Of a DNA stretch of 64,000 bases, positions 54,218 to 63,724 are shown piece by piece (the stretch's first letter is position 1; each line of letters starts with the position of its first letter). A program made the translations under genes and the position numbers. Source of the stretch: Streptomyces sp. SCUT-3 (GTDB lineage: Bacteria; Actinomycetota; Actinomycetes; Streptomycetales; Streptomycetaceae); contig NZ_CP046907.1 in NCBI RefSeq assembly GCF_014083985.1, forward strand, positions 5,342,501-5,406,500. The letters are read 5' to 3'. The notes under the pieces are model-generated. The model was not told the DNA's origin and searched no databases. It saw only the letters and a program-made list of their open reading frames with translations.

Positions 54218-56302
54218 GTGCCCCAGACAGTCACCGTCAGCGCTGCCGAGATCTCCCGGCTCGCAGGTGTCGGGCGGGCAGCGGTCAGCAACTGGCGCCG
54301 CCGCCACCCCGACTTCCCGGCCCCCGCGGGCGGCACCGACGCCAGCCCGCTCTTCGCCCTGGGCGAGGTCGAGGAATGGCTGCGGGCCCAGGGCAAGCTC
54401 GCCGGCACCTGCCAGCGGGACTGGCTGTGGCCCTACTTCGACGTCCTCGGCGACCGCGACCGCAGCGGCCGCGCCATCGCCGCGGCCGGCGCCGCCTGCC
54501 TGGCGAAGCAGGGGGGCGGGCCCCTCATCCTGCCGGACGCGCCCGCCGACCCGGCCGACCGGGGACTGGTCGCCCGCGCCGTCGCGGTCGCCGAGGCCGA
54601 CGACGAGGGCCCGCGGGGGACGTTCGAGTTCCTGCGCGGGCGCTGGCTCGACACCCACGTCCGCCAGATCAGCTCCACCCCGCCCGAGCTGGCCGAACTC
54701 ATGATCGACCTGGCGCTCGCCGGCACGCACGACGGCGACCGTGCCGGGGGGCCGGCGGGGGAGGGGCCGGCGGACGCCCCGTTCACCGTCCTGGACCCGG
54801 CCTGCGGCACCGGCACGCTCCTCGCCGCCGCCCTGCGCGCCCTCCCCGCCGGGGGCCGCGGGCCCCTGCTGCTCGGGCAGGAGGCCGACCCCACCCTGGC
54901 GGTGCTCGCCGCGGTCCGCCTCGCCTTCGCCTCCCGCACCCGGGACGGCGGCACGCCCCCGCCCGACATCCGCACCGGCGACACCCTGCGCCACGACGCC
55001 CACCCGGACACCCCGGCCGACGCGGTGGTGTGCAACCCGCCGTTCAACGAGCGCAACTGGGGCCACGACGAACTCGCCTGGGACGACCCCCGCTGGACCT
55101 ACGGCACCCCGCCGCGCACCGAACCCGAACTCGCCTGGGTGCTGCACTGCCTGGCCCGGCTGCGCCCCGGGGCCCCGGCGGTCCTGCTGATGCCGCCCGC
55201 GGTCGCCTCCCGCCGCGCGGGCCGCCGCATCCGCGCCGCCCTGCTGCAGCGCGGCGCGCTGCGCGCCGTCGTGGCCCTGCCGCCGGGGGCCGCGCCGCCC
55301 CACGGCGTCGCGCTCCACCTGTGGGTGCTCACCCGCCCCCAGGAGGACGAAACGCCGCCGGACTCCGTGCTCCTGGTCGACACCGCCGCCCCGCCGGAGC
55401 CCGACGGCAGCAGGCCCGACTGGGACTGGGCCGGGGTCCGCCGCGCCACCACCGACGCCTGGGCCGCCTTCCGCCGCGGGGGCGCGGAGACGGCGGACCG
55501 CCCCGGCCTGTGCCGGGCAGTGCGCGTCGTCGACCTCCTCGACGACGAGGTCGACCTCACCCCCGCCCGCCACGTCCCCCAGGACACCGCGGGCACCCTC
55601 GTCCACGGGCTCGACGAGCGCTGGGACGAACTCGACGGCGGACTGCGCGAACTGGCCGGACTGACCGCCGCCCTGCGCGGCCTGAGGACCCCGGGCGCGG
55701 CCGCCTCCGGATCCCCGCGCCCGCAGACCACCGTCGGCGACCTGCTGCGCGCCGGGCACCTGACCCTGCGCACCGGCTCGGCCGCCCACCAGCCGCTGGT
55801 GCGCGACGGGGAGCCGCCGAGCGGCGCGGTGCGGGCGCTCGCCCTGACCGACATGGCCCCCGACGCGCAGCCCTCGGGGTGGGTCCCCGCGGGGGAGGTC
55901 TCCCCGGACTGGGCGGTCACCCGCCCCGGCGACGTCGTGGTGGCCACCGCCGCGCACAGCGCCGCGGTCCTCGTCGCGGGGGAGGAGCCCATGGTGCTCG
56001 GACCGCGACTGGACCTGCTGCGCCCGGACCCGGAGGTCATCGACCCCTGGTTCCTGGCCGGCTGCCTGCGCAGCGCCGCCAACGCCCGGCAGGCGGGCAC
56101 GCACGCCTCCACCACCTCGCGGATCGACGTCCGGCGCATGCAGGTCCCCCGGCTCCCGCAGGCCGAACAGGCCCGCCACGGCGAGGTGTTCCGCCGGCTG
56201 GAGGCGCTGGAGGCCGTACTGCTGCGCACCGGGGCGACGGGCCGGGGGCTGGTCCGCTCCCTGACCGACGCCCTCGCCTCCGGCACGGTGGAACCGTCCT
56301 GA
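54218..56302 (+). CDS. Orphan N6-adenine DNA methyltransferase with HTH and specificity-like region
   Basis: A 694-aa protein. GTG 54218 (GGAG SD) begins an N-terminal MerR-like HTH (EISRLAGVGRAAVSNWRRRHPDFP). The gamma-class methyltransferase domain (~125-400) has SAM motif DPACGTGTLLAAAL and catalytic NPPFNERNW. The last ~200 aa (TVGDLLRAGHLTL, PGDVVVATAAHSAAVLVAG) look like a HsdS/TaqI-type target-recognition region. No restriction, helicase or nuclease gene is adjacent. It resembles a conserved Streptomyces protein whose methylation target is, to my knowledge, not established. It could also regulate transcription through its HTH. Confidence 0.85.
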   Translation: MPQTVTVSAAEISRLAGVGRAAVSNWRRRHPDFPAPAGGTDASPLFALGEVEEWLRAQGKLAGTCQRDWLWPYFDVLGDRDRSGRAIAAAGAACLAKQGGGPLILPDAPADPADRGLVARAVAVAEADDEGPRGTFEFLRGRWLDTHVRQISSTPPELAELMIDLALAGTHDGDRAGGPAGEGPADAPFTVLDPACGTGTLLAAALRALPAGGRGPLLLGQEADPTLAVLAAVRLAFASRTRDGGTPPPDIRTGDTLRHDAHPDTPADAVVCNPPFNERNWGHDELAWDDPRWTYGTPPRTEPELAWVLHCLARLRPGAPAVLLMPPAVASRRAGRRIRAALLQRGALRAVVALPPGAAPPHGVALHLWVLTRPQEDETPPDSVLLVDTAAPPEPDGSRPDWDWAGVRRATTDAWAAFRRGGAETADRPGLCRAVRVVDLLDDEVDLTPARHVPQDTAGTLVHGLDERWDELDGGLRELAGLTAALRGLRTPGAAASGSPRPQTTVGDLLRAGHLTLRTGSAAHQPLVRDGEPPSGAVRALALTDMAPDAQPSGWVPAGEVSPDWAVTRPGDVVVATAAHSAAVLVAGEEPMVLGPRLDLLRPDPEVIDPWFLAGCLRSAANARQAGTHASTTSRIDVRRMQVPRLPQAEQARHGEVFRRLEALEAVLLRTGATGRGLVRSLTDALASGTVEPS

Positions 56303-56332
56303 CGGACGCGGGTGCGGGGCCCGCCGGCCCTG

Positions 56333-56403
56333 CACCGCCGTCCGGTTCCGCACCGCCGCCCGGTTCCGCACCGCCGTCCGGTTCCGCACCGCCGCCGGGC
56401 CCC
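56333..56403. repeat. 18-bp tandem repeat between methyltransferase and ATPase genes
   Basis: CACCGCCGTCCGGTTCCG-type units start at 56333, 56351 and 56369 (one base varies) with a partial fourth. They lie in the 128-bp gap between convergent genes. There are no spacers, so this is not a CRISPR. Confidence 0.8.
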
Positions 56404-56430
56404 GGCTGCCGCCGCGGAACCGGCGGGGCC

Positions 56431-58428
56431 TCACACCGCGGGCGGCTCCGGGCCGTCGGTGTCGGTGTCGGTGCCCGTACCGGCCCCGCTGTCCCGCAGG
56501 CCGCGGCCCGGCCCGCGGCCGGAGAGCACCTCGCCGTAGGCCTGCATCAGGTCCGGCAGGCGCAGCGTGGCCAGGTCCTCGCGGCCGGGCGTTCCGGAGA
56601 ACCCGCTCAGCCGCAGGTCCCGGTAGGCGCAGGACTTCTCGTACAGAGTGCGCACGAAGCGCCCGTTGCCCAGCTCGTCCACCCAGCCCTGGTCCACCAC
56701 GTGGCCGGCGATGCTGCGCAGTTCCTCCAGGGCCTCCTCGTCCCAGCGGTCGCCGTTCTCCGCCGCCAGTACCCTCCCGATGCGGGTCAGCTCCTCGGGC
56801 CGGTAGCTGGGGAAGTCCACCCGGGTGGTGAAGCGGGAGCCGAGCCCCGGGTTGGCGGCCAGCAGCCGGTCCATGCCCTCGGGGTAGCCGGCCAGGATCA
56901 CCACCAGCCGGTCCCGGTTGTCCTCGGCGCGCTTGAGCAGCACCTGCAGGGCCTCGTCGCCGTAGGCGTCGCCCTTGCTGTAGCCGGCGTTGGCCAGGCT
57001 GTACGCCTCGTCGACGAACAGCACCCCGCCGAGGGAGGAGTCGATCAGCTCGTTGGCCTTCACCGCGGTCTGGCCCAGGAACTCGCCCACCAGGTCGGAC
57101 CGTTGCGCCTCCACCAGGTGGTCGCTGCCCAGCAGGCCCAGCGCGTGGAAGACCCGGCCGAGGATGCGCGCCACCGTCGTCTTGCCCGTGCCGGAGGGCC
57201 CGGAGAAGACGAAGTGCCGCTTGGGCGGCTGCACCGGCATGCCCTGCACGGCCCGCAGCCGGGCCATCCTCAGCTGCGCGGACAGTGCCCGCACCTGCCG
57301 CTTGACCGGTTCCAGGCCCACCATCCGTTCCAGCTCGGCCAGGGCCTGCGCCAGCAGGGCCGGGTCCGGAGGGGCGGCGGGCAGCGTCGTCGAGGTCCCC
57401 GGGTACTTCCCCTGCGTCCCGTCCGGCCGGGGACCGGGCCCGGCGGTGCGGCCGGGAGGCAGCCCGGAACCGGGTGCGGGGCCCGGGTCCAGGAGGTCGT
57501 CGTCCGCGCCGCCGAACCCGGCGCCCGGTCCCGCGGACGCGGCCGGCGGGTACGGTCCGGGCCCCGGCGCGCCCGCCCGGCCGTCGGCGTCGAAGCCGGC
57601 GTCGGTGCCGGCGTCACCGGCGATGTCGAGGAGGGTCCGGTCCGGGGCGGCCTGCTCGTCCAGGCCGTCCCCGGCGGTGATCGCCGCGAGCCGGGCCGCG
57701 GTGTCCATGAAGGCCGGGTCCACCCGGTGCACCGCCCGGTACAGGGGGAGGGCCGCCGCGCTGCGCCCCGTCCCCTCGTGGGCGCGGGCCAGCCAGTAGC
57801 GCAGCTCCTTGCGCTGGGGCTGCTCGGAGCGGCACCGCATCAGGGCGCGGGCCAGTATCGGCTCGGCCTGCCCGCACAGCTCCATGCGCACGCGCGCCAT
57901 CCCGCCGAACAGTCCCGCCTCGATGCCCAGCACCGGGTCCTCCAGCAGGGGCTCGGACTGCCGGACCAGCTGGTCCCAGTCCTTGACCAGGTAGGCCCGG
58001 CAGGCGTGCAGGAAGCGCACCTGCGGGTCGGACTCCGGCGGAGGGCACTCGGCCAGCGCCCGGTCGAGCTCGGCGATGTGGCGGCCGTCCAGCCAGTGGG
58101 AGGCGTGCGCCAGCAGCAGGTCCCGCTGCGTCTCCAGCACGGGCTGCACCCACCAGCCCAGCCAGTACCAGGAGTTGAGCGGGCGCCCGTGGCGTCGCCG
58201 CTGCTCGCCGAAGCGGTGGCGGTGGCGGAACATCTGCGGCAGCGCGGTGGCGGTGTCCACCCGCAGGGCGTGCAGCCCCAGCCAGGCGTCCGCCATGCCG
58301 GGATCGAGCCGCACTGCGGTCCGGAACTCCTCCTCGGCCTGGGTGTAGGCCCCCACCACGCAGGCGTCCACGCCGCGCAGCCACGCGAGGTCGGCGGAGG
58401 AACCGGCCCGCTCCGGGTCGAGGTCCAT
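56431..58428 (-). CDS. TPR-AAA+ ATPase, CbbX/CfxQ/EccA type
   Basis: A 665-aa protein starting MDLDPERAGSSADLAWLRG at ATG 58428 (GGGAGA SD). Residues ~1-280 are TPR-like helical repeats. Residues ~290-365 are a Gly/Pro linker. Residues ~375-640 form an AAA+ module with FSGPSGTGKTTVARILG (~405) and GGVLFVDEAYSLA. The CbbX fold and TPR arm match EccA of ESX secretion and the S. coelicolor homologue. No ESX genes are nearby. It may be a remodelling chaperone for an unlinked partner. It converges with the methyltransferase gene. Confidence 0.88.
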   Translation of the reverse strand: MDLDPERAGSSADLAWLRGVDACVVGAYTQAEEEFRTAVRLDPGMADAWLGLHALRVDTATALPQMFRHRHRFGEQRRRHGRPLNSWYWLGWWVQPVLETQRDLLLAHASHWLDGRHIAELDRALAECPPPESDPQVRFLHACRAYLVKDWDQLVRQSEPLLEDPVLGIEAGLFGGMARVRMELCGQAEPILARALMRCRSEQPQRKELRYWLARAHEGTGRSAAALPLYRAVHRVDPAFMDTAARLAAITAGDGLDEQAAPDRTLLDIAGDAGTDAGFDADGRAGAPGPGPYPPAASAGPGAGFGGADDDLLDPGPAPGSGLPPGRTAGPGPRPDGTQGKYPGTSTTLPAAPPDPALLAQALAELERMVGLEPVKRQVRALSAQLRMARLRAVQGMPVQPPKRHFVFSGPSGTGKTTVARILGRVFHALGLLGSDHLVEAQRSDLVGEFLGQTAVKANELIDSSLGGVLFVDEAYSLANAGYSKGDAYGDEALQVLLKRAEDNRDRLVVILAGYPEGMDRLLAANPGLGSRFTTRVDFPSYRPEELTRIGRVLAAENGDRWDEEALEELRSIAGHVVDQGWVDELGNGRFVRTLYEKSCAYRDLRLSGFSGTPGREDLATLRLPDLMQAYGEVLSGRGPGRGLRDSGAGTGTDTDTDGPEPPAV

Positions 58429-58842
58429 CAGGTCTCCCACCAGCCCAGTCCCCGCGTCCCCCGCACACCGTGATCCCGTGATCGCATGCCAAGTGCCCCT
58501 CGCCGGGGGCCCGTTGGAATGGTACCGGCGCGAGGGCGGGCGGGCAGGGGAGCGACGGCGGGCCGAGGGGGCGGGCGCGGGCGTCCGGGGGGAGCGCGCG
58601 CGGCGCACCGTGCCCCGAAGGTCACCCTCGGTGAGGAGCGGGAGGTCTTCCTCCCGTCCGCGGAGTGACCCGGGACAGGACGAAGCCCCCGGTCACGGGG
58701 GAACAACCGGGGGCTTCGTGTCTGTGTGCGGCCCTTCGTGACCGCGCATTCAGAACGTAATTGCTCCACCGGCCCCGGGTCAAGCCGATCGGCCCCGGCG
58801 CGGGGTGTGTTTTTCCAGCGGCCGCGCACCGGCGGGGGGCAG
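58429..58842. other. Intergenic region between ATPase and P-loop genes
   Basis: A 414-bp spacer with no convincing gene. It holds a 13-bp-stem hairpin at 58681-58718 and an AT-richer patch near 58745-58765. The ATPase promoter should lie within 58440-58560, but no clear -35/-10 was found. Confidence 0.5.
58681..58718. terminator. Intrinsic terminator
   Basis: CGAAGCCCCCGGT and ACCGGGGGCTTCG form a 13-bp stem with a 12-base loop. It would stop transcripts of the P-loop gene (minus strand) or read-through from the left. Confidence 0.75.
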
Positions 58843-59577
58843 TCACGGACGGTCGCGGAACCGGAGTGCGGACCTCCCCTTCCCGGGGCCGGGGAGGAAT
58901 CCGTAGCCGCCGTCCCGCTGGAGGACGAGGAGGTCCGCCCGGGGCCGCGAGGGGTCGGCGGCGAAGTGCGCCGCCTCCGCCCGCGCCCACTCCCGCCAGA
59001 ACCGCTCCCAGTAGCCGTCCGGGTCCTCGCTCCCGGGCGGGCGGTCCCGGAGCAGGCCGCGGGCGTGGGAGGTGCGGACGTCCGTCTCCATCCACAGGGC
59101 GGCCGCGAGGAAGGGGCGCACCTCGCGCCGGGCCGCCCCGACCCCCTCCAGCAGGACCACCGGCGCGGCGGGCACCTCCCGCTCGTCTGCGAAGCGCCGC
59201 CGCGTCCAGTCGTAGACCTCGTACCGGCCGCTCTCCCCGCGGGCCAGCGGCTCCAGCACCCGGGCCCGCAGGCGCCCGGCCCAGCCGAAGGGCTCGCGGT
59301 GGGTCGCCAGGTCGTCCAGGCGGACCACCGGGGTCCCGGGGCCGAGCGCGTCGGCCAGCCGGGCCGCGAACGTGCTCTTGCCGGACCCGGCGTGCCCGTC
59401 GACGGCGACCAGCCGCACCGGGCCGCACGAGGGGGCCAGCGCGCACAGCCACCGGGCGAGCTCCGGAAGACGGGCGGGGGAGGCGTCCGGCGCCCCGCGG
59501 TCCGGCGCCCCGCGGTCCGGTGCGGCTCGGTGCTTCGGATCCGGGAGCCCGTCCCGGCCCGGCAGGTGGTCGGCCAT
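58843..59577 (-). CDS. Uridine-kinase-like P-loop protein
   Basis: A 244-aa protein starting MADHLPGRDGLPDPKH at ATG 59577. An RGAPDRGAPD repeat is in the N-terminal tail. The P-loop AVDGHAGSGKSTFAARLA lies near residue 57, with LDDLATHREPFGW and VVLLEGVGAARREV as further kinase features. Homologues are annotated as uridine kinase-like, but the nucleoside-binding core is not obvious, so the substrate is uncertain. It diverges from the aminopeptidase gene. Confidence 0.82.
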   Translation of the reverse strand: MADHLPGRDGLPDPKHRAAPDRGAPDRGAPDASPARLPELARWLCALAPSCGPVRLVAVDGHAGSGKSTFAARLADALGPGTPVVRLDDLATHREPFGWAGRLRARVLEPLARGESGRYEVYDWTRRRFADEREVPAAPVVLLEGVGAARREVRPFLAAALWMETDVRTSHARGLLRDRPPGSEDPDGYWERFWREWARAEAAHFAADPSRPRADLLVLQRDGGYGFLPGPGKGRSALRFRDRP

Positions 59578-59669
59578 CCCGGCCAGCCTAAGCCGCCCGG
59601 GCCGGCAGCCACGTCTTCCCGCAGCCACGTCTTCCCGCGGGGCGGCCCGGGCGGGCGTACGGTGGGCGC

Positions 59670-60785
59670 GTGAGCGATCTCTTCCCTGCCGAACGACTCG
59701 AACGGACCCGCGGGGCGACCGCCGAAGCCGGACTGGACGCGCTGCTCGTCTCCCCCGGAGCCGACCTGCGCTACCTCACCGGCTACCAGGCCATGGCGCT
59801 GGAGCGGCTGACCTGCCTGGTGGTGCCCTCCTCGGGGGACCCCTTCCTCGTGGTGCCGCTGCTGGAGAAGCCCTCCGCCGAGGCCTCGCCGGTCGCCGGG
59901 CTGGGGGTGGAGATCGTCGGCTGGAAGGAGACGGACGACCCCTACGAGCTGATCGCGGACCGGCTGGGCGGGTCCCGGGTCGGCCGGATCGCCGTCGACA
60001 ACCGCATGTGGGCGGAGAAGGTCCTCGCGCTGCGCGCGGCCCTGCCCCGGGCCGAGCAGTCCCTGGCCGGGACGGTCCTGCGCGACCTGAGGATGCGCAA
60101 GACCCCGGCGGAGGTCGACGCCCTGCGGCAGGCCGCCGCCGCCATCGACCGGGTGCACCGGCGCATCGGGGAGTGGCTGCGCCCCGGCCGCAGCGAGCTC
60201 GACGTCGCCAAGGACATCGCGGACGCCATCCTGCAGGCCGGCCACCTCAGCGCCGACTTCGTGATCATCGGCTCCGGGCCGAACGCGGCCAGCCCGCACC
60301 ACGAGGTCTCCGACCGGATCGTGCGCGAGGGCGACGCGGTCGTCGTCGACATCGGCGGCACCACCGAGGACGGCTACTGCTCCGACTCCACCCGCACCTA
60401 CACCATCGGCGAACCCGGCCCGGAGTTCCGCGAGATGTACGAGGTGCTGCGCACCGCCCAGGCGGCCCAGACCGACGCCGTCCGCCCCGGCATCACCGCC
60501 GAGCAGCTGGACGCGGTCGGCCGCGACATCATCACCGCGGCCGGCTACGGCGAGCACTTCATCCACCGCACCGGGCACGGCATCGGGCTGCAGACCCACG
60601 AGGAGCCCTACATCGTGGCCGGCAGCGACCTGGTCATCGAACCCGGCATGACCTTCTCCGTCGAGCCGGGCATCTACCTGCCCGGCCGGTTCGGCGCGCG
60701 CATCGAGGACATCGTGGCGTGCACCGAGGACGGCGGGGAGCGGCTCAACCTCACCTCCCGCGACCTCGTCGTCCTCCCCGCCTAG
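59670..60785 (+). CDS. Xaa-Pro aminopeptidase / M24 metallopeptidase
   Basis: A 371-aa M24 family enzyme. The creatinase-like N-terminal domain (~1-130; SPGADLRYLTGYQAMALERL) is followed by the pita-bread catalytic domain. Metal ligands are in VVVDIGGTTEDGYCSDSTRT (two Asp), HRTGHGIGLQTHEEPY (His, Glu) and EPGIYLPGRFGARIEDIV (Glu). It removes N-terminal residues before proline. GTG 59670 has a weak SD. Confidence 0.92.
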   Translation: MSDLFPAERLERTRGATAEAGLDALLVSPGADLRYLTGYQAMALERLTCLVVPSSGDPFLVVPLLEKPSAEASPVAGLGVEIVGWKETDDPYELIADRLGGSRVGRIAVDNRMWAEKVLALRAALPRAEQSLAGTVLRDLRMRKTPAEVDALRQAAAAIDRVHRRIGEWLRPGRSELDVAKDIADAILQAGHLSADFVIIGSGPNAASPHHEVSDRIVREGDAVVVDIGGTTEDGYCSDSTRTYTIGEPGPEFREMYEVLRTAQAAQTDAVRPGITAEQLDAVGRDIITAAGYGEHFIHRTGHGIGLQTHEEPYIVAGSDLVIEPGMTFSVEPGIYLPGRFGARIEDIVACTEDGGERLNLTSRDLVVLPA

Positions 60786-60950
60786 CACGGCCGGTGCTCG
60801 CCGAGCCCGCGGCCGGTCGGCGCCGTAGGCTCGGTGGCATGCGCTGCCGAGTGCGATCGCGAGGTCCCGTGGGGCCACACTCCCGGGGGCGGGGAGGGCC
60901 GCCGGGCCGGTCCGCCGCGCCCGGACGGCCGCTCCGGCGGAGGTGAGCCC

Positions 60951-63623
60951 GTGGGACCGGACGCCTCCCCGGGCCGCGCGGCGAAGGACCCCGGCCCGGG
61001 TCCCGCCCCGGCCGCCGGTTCCGACCTGTTCCCGCCGCACGCGGTCATCCGCCTGCTGACCTGCGCCGAACCGCAGAGCCTGCTGCACACCGCGATGCGG
61101 ATCGGCGTCGCCGGCGTCGACGCCGTCTCCGGCGTCATCTGCCTCGTCCAGGACGACGGCTGGCTGCGTCCGACCGCCGCCGTCAACTACAGCGACAAGA
61201 TCCTGGACCGGTTCCGGCTGATCCCGCCGGACTCCCCGCTGCCGGCCGCCCGCGCGGTCCGCGAGCGGCGGGCCGTCTACCAGGCGGCGGAGGAGCTGTC
61301 CGAGGCCTTCCCCGACATCCGGGCCCTGCGGGCGCCGGAGATCAATTTCGCCGCGATCCCCCTCCTGGTCGACGACCGCTGCCTGGGCTCGATCGTCCTG
61401 CGGATCGACCGCCCCTGGCCGCCCGGGAGCGAGTGGAGCCTGGCCCTGAGCGCCGTCGCGGCGGTGTGCGCGCACCGGCTCGAGCACCTGCTCTCCGTCG
61501 GCGTGGACTCGGTGCCCGGCGGCGGACTCGACATGGCGGTCGAACTCCTGGAGAACCGGGCCCGGACCGCCCGGCTGGAACTGGCCATGTCGGGCGCGGA
61601 GACCGGGGCGTTCGACTGGGACTTCGCCTCCGGCAGGCTCGTGTGGGACGAGCGCCTGTGCCGCCTGTTCGGCATGCGGCCCGAGGACTTCGACGAGAAG
61701 GACGCCACCTACTACAACGCGATCCACCCCGACGACCGGGCCGTCGTCAACAGGGCCGTGCGCGAGAGCAGGCGCACCGGCGGCGACTACCGCGCCACCT
61801 ACCGCATCGTCCGCCCCGACGGCCGGGTCCGGAGACTGGACGCCCGCGGCCGGGTCTTCCGGGACATGACGGGCCGGCCCGCCAGGATGGTCGGCATCGC
61901 CCAGGACGTCACCGAGGAGTGGGAGCGCAAGGAGCGCGAGGACCACCGCAAGAACCTCGTGCTGGAGGTGACCGGCGCCCTGTCGGACGCCATCTCGGTG
62001 AGCGACGTGGTCACGGCCATGACCCGCACCATGCTCCCGGCCCTGGGCGCCGACGCGGTGGTCCTGTACGTCGAGGAGGACGGGCACCTGTGGCCGGCCG
62101 GGGTCCAGGGCCACCCCGAGGAGGCGACCCGCAGGATGAGCGCCGCGGCCGCCTTCCCCGGCAGCCCCGTGCGCAGAGCCCTGGAGGAGGGCCGCCCGCT
62201 GTTCTACGAGAACCGCGCCGCCTACCTGGCCGACTTCCCCGAAGAGGTCTTCAGCCCCGGCGAGCACCACCACTCCTGGGTGGTGCTCCCGCTGATCGCC
62301 GCGCACCGCGTCGTGGGCGGGTGCGTCATCTCCCACACCGCGCCGCACCGCTTCTCCCCCGACGACCGCACCCTCGTCGCCGCCCTGGCGGGCATCCTGA
62401 CCCAGGCGATGGAACGCGCCCGCCTGTTCGACCAGCGCCGCTGGCAGATGACCGAACTGCAGCGGGTGATGCTGCCGCGGCACCTGCCCGTCCTGCCCGA
62501 CCTGGCCGTCGCCGCCCGCTACCTGCCCGCGTCCCGGGGCATGGAGGTCGGCGGGGACTGGTACGACCTGCTGCCCCTGCCCAGCGGCAGGGTCGGCGTG
62601 GTCATCGGCGACGTGCAGGGCCACAGCGCCACCGCGGCCGCGGTCATGGGCCAGCTGCGCACCGCCCTGCGCGCCTACACCGCGGAGGGGCACGACCCGG
62701 CCACCTTGATGGAGCACAGCAACCGCCTGCTGTGCGAACTGGACACCGACCTGTTCGCCACCTGCTGCTACGCCGAGATCGACCCGGTGGACGGCACCGT
62801 GGAGATGGTGCGGGCCGGTCACCCGGTGCCCCTGCGGCTCGACGCCGAGGGGCGGGCGGCCGAGAAGAACGTGCCCGGCGGGGTGCCGCTGGGCCTGGAC
62901 CCCGGGAGCGAGTACCCGGTGCACCGCGCCGAACTCCCGCCGGGGGAGGCGCTGCTGCTGTTCACCGACGGGCTGGTGGAGAACAGGGGCGGCGACTACG
63001 CCGAGAACGTCGCCCGCCTGGCGGACCGGGTGAGCCGCTGGAACGCCACCCGCGGCAGCCGGTACAACGACGTGATCGCCGACGCCCGCAGGGAGCTGGA
63101 ACTCCTCGCCGACGAGATCGTCGCCCCGCCGGGGGACCGCACCCCCCGGGAGGACGACGTCGCCGTGCTCCTCGTGCGCCGCTGCCCCGACTCGCGCAAC
63201 CCCACCACGTGCAGCGCCCGGTGGCACGCCGCCGGGGGGAACCTGGCCGAGGTGCACGAGGTCCGCCGGGCCCTGGGGCGGCAGGTGCGCGCCTGGGGCC
63301 TGCGCGAACGGGCCGCCGACACGGAGCTGCTGGCCGCCGAACTGCTCAGCAACGCGGCCCTGCACGCCGACGGCGACATCGACCTGACGGCCCGTCTGGA
63401 GGACGGGACGCTGCGGGTCGAGGTGTTCGACACCAACCACTACCGCCCCAGGGTCGTCCCGGTCGACGAGGAGACCGGGGAGGCCGCCGAGCCCGGGGTC
63501 TCCGGGCGCGGCATGCACCTGGTCCAGGAGTGGGCCGACCGCTGGGGGTGGGAGCCGCGCGGCGACCGCAAGGCGGTGTGGTTCGAGGTGACGGAGAAGT
63601 ACCCCGCGCCCCGGAGGCCGTGA
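60951..63623 (+). CDS. GAF-PAS-GAF-SpoIIE phosphatase-HATPase signalling protein
   Basis: An 890-aa protein; GTG 60951 follows a strong GGAGGTGAG. Order: GAF (~30-190), PAS (~205-325; AETGAFDWDFASGRLVWDERL, IHPDDRAVV, and a PAC segment), GAF (~340-480), SpoIIE-type PP2C (~500-735; GGDWYDLLPLPSGR, GDVQGH, FTDGLVE, EDDVAVL), and HATPase_c (~750-888; ELLSNAALHA, GRGMHLVQEWADRWG). Phosphatase and kinase activities of opposing sign lie in one chain. It probably acts on STAS/anti-anti-sigma partners, controlled by a small-molecule or redox signal through the GAF/PAS domains. No sigma factor or STAS gene is adjacent. Confidence 0.92.
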   Translation: MGPDASPGRAAKDPGPGPAPAAGSDLFPPHAVIRLLTCAEPQSLLHTAMRIGVAGVDAVSGVICLVQDDGWLRPTAAVNYSDKILDRFRLIPPDSPLPAARAVRERRAVYQAAEELSEAFPDIRALRAPEINFAAIPLLVDDRCLGSIVLRIDRPWPPGSEWSLALSAVAAVCAHRLEHLLSVGVDSVPGGGLDMAVELLENRARTARLELAMSGAETGAFDWDFASGRLVWDERLCRLFGMRPEDFDEKDATYYNAIHPDDRAVVNRAVRESRRTGGDYRATYRIVRPDGRVRRLDARGRVFRDMTGRPARMVGIAQDVTEEWERKEREDHRKNLVLEVTGALSDAISVSDVVTAMTRTMLPALGADAVVLYVEEDGHLWPAGVQGHPEEATRRMSAAAAFPGSPVRRALEEGRPLFYENRAAYLADFPEEVFSPGEHHHSWVVLPLIAAHRVVGGCVISHTAPHRFSPDDRTLVAALAGILTQAMERARLFDQRRWQMTELQRVMLPRHLPVLPDLAVAARYLPASRGMEVGGDWYDLLPLPSGRVGVVIGDVQGHSATAAAVMGQLRTALRAYTAEGHDPATLMEHSNRLLCELDTDLFATCCYAEIDPVDGTVEMVRAGHPVPLRLDAEGRAAEKNVPGGVPLGLDPGSEYPVHRAELPPGEALLLFTDGLVENRGGDYAENVARLADRVSRWNATRGSRYNDVIADARRELELLADEIVAPPGDRTPREDDVAVLLVRRCPDSRNPTTCSARWHAAGGNLAEVHEVRRALGRQVRAWGLRERAADTELLAAELLSNAALHADGDIDLTARLEDGTLRVEVFDTNHYRPRVVPVDEETGEAAEPGVSGRGMHLVQEWADRWGWEPRGDRKAVWFEVTEKYPAPRRP

Positions 63624-63724
63624 ACCGCCGTGTCCGCCCCCCGCACCCCCGCCCGTACCGCACACTTGACGGGACACCGGCCCGCGGCCGCGGCCGCGGC
63701 GAGTGAACCACGAGGAGTCCTGGA

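Noticed and set aside
56333-56403. 18-bp direct repeats considered as CRISPR
   Set aside because: Units are contiguous with no spacers and no cas genes are present.
54218-58428. Considered BREX, DISARM or restriction-modification system
   Set aside because: No nuclease, PglZ, helicase or phospholipase-D gene is present. The ATPase is CbbX/EccA-like and both genes look like conserved core.
58745-58800. AT-richer patch after the terminator considered as a tRNA or small RNA gene
   Set aside because: No cloverleaf, CCA or conserved T-arm could be drawn.
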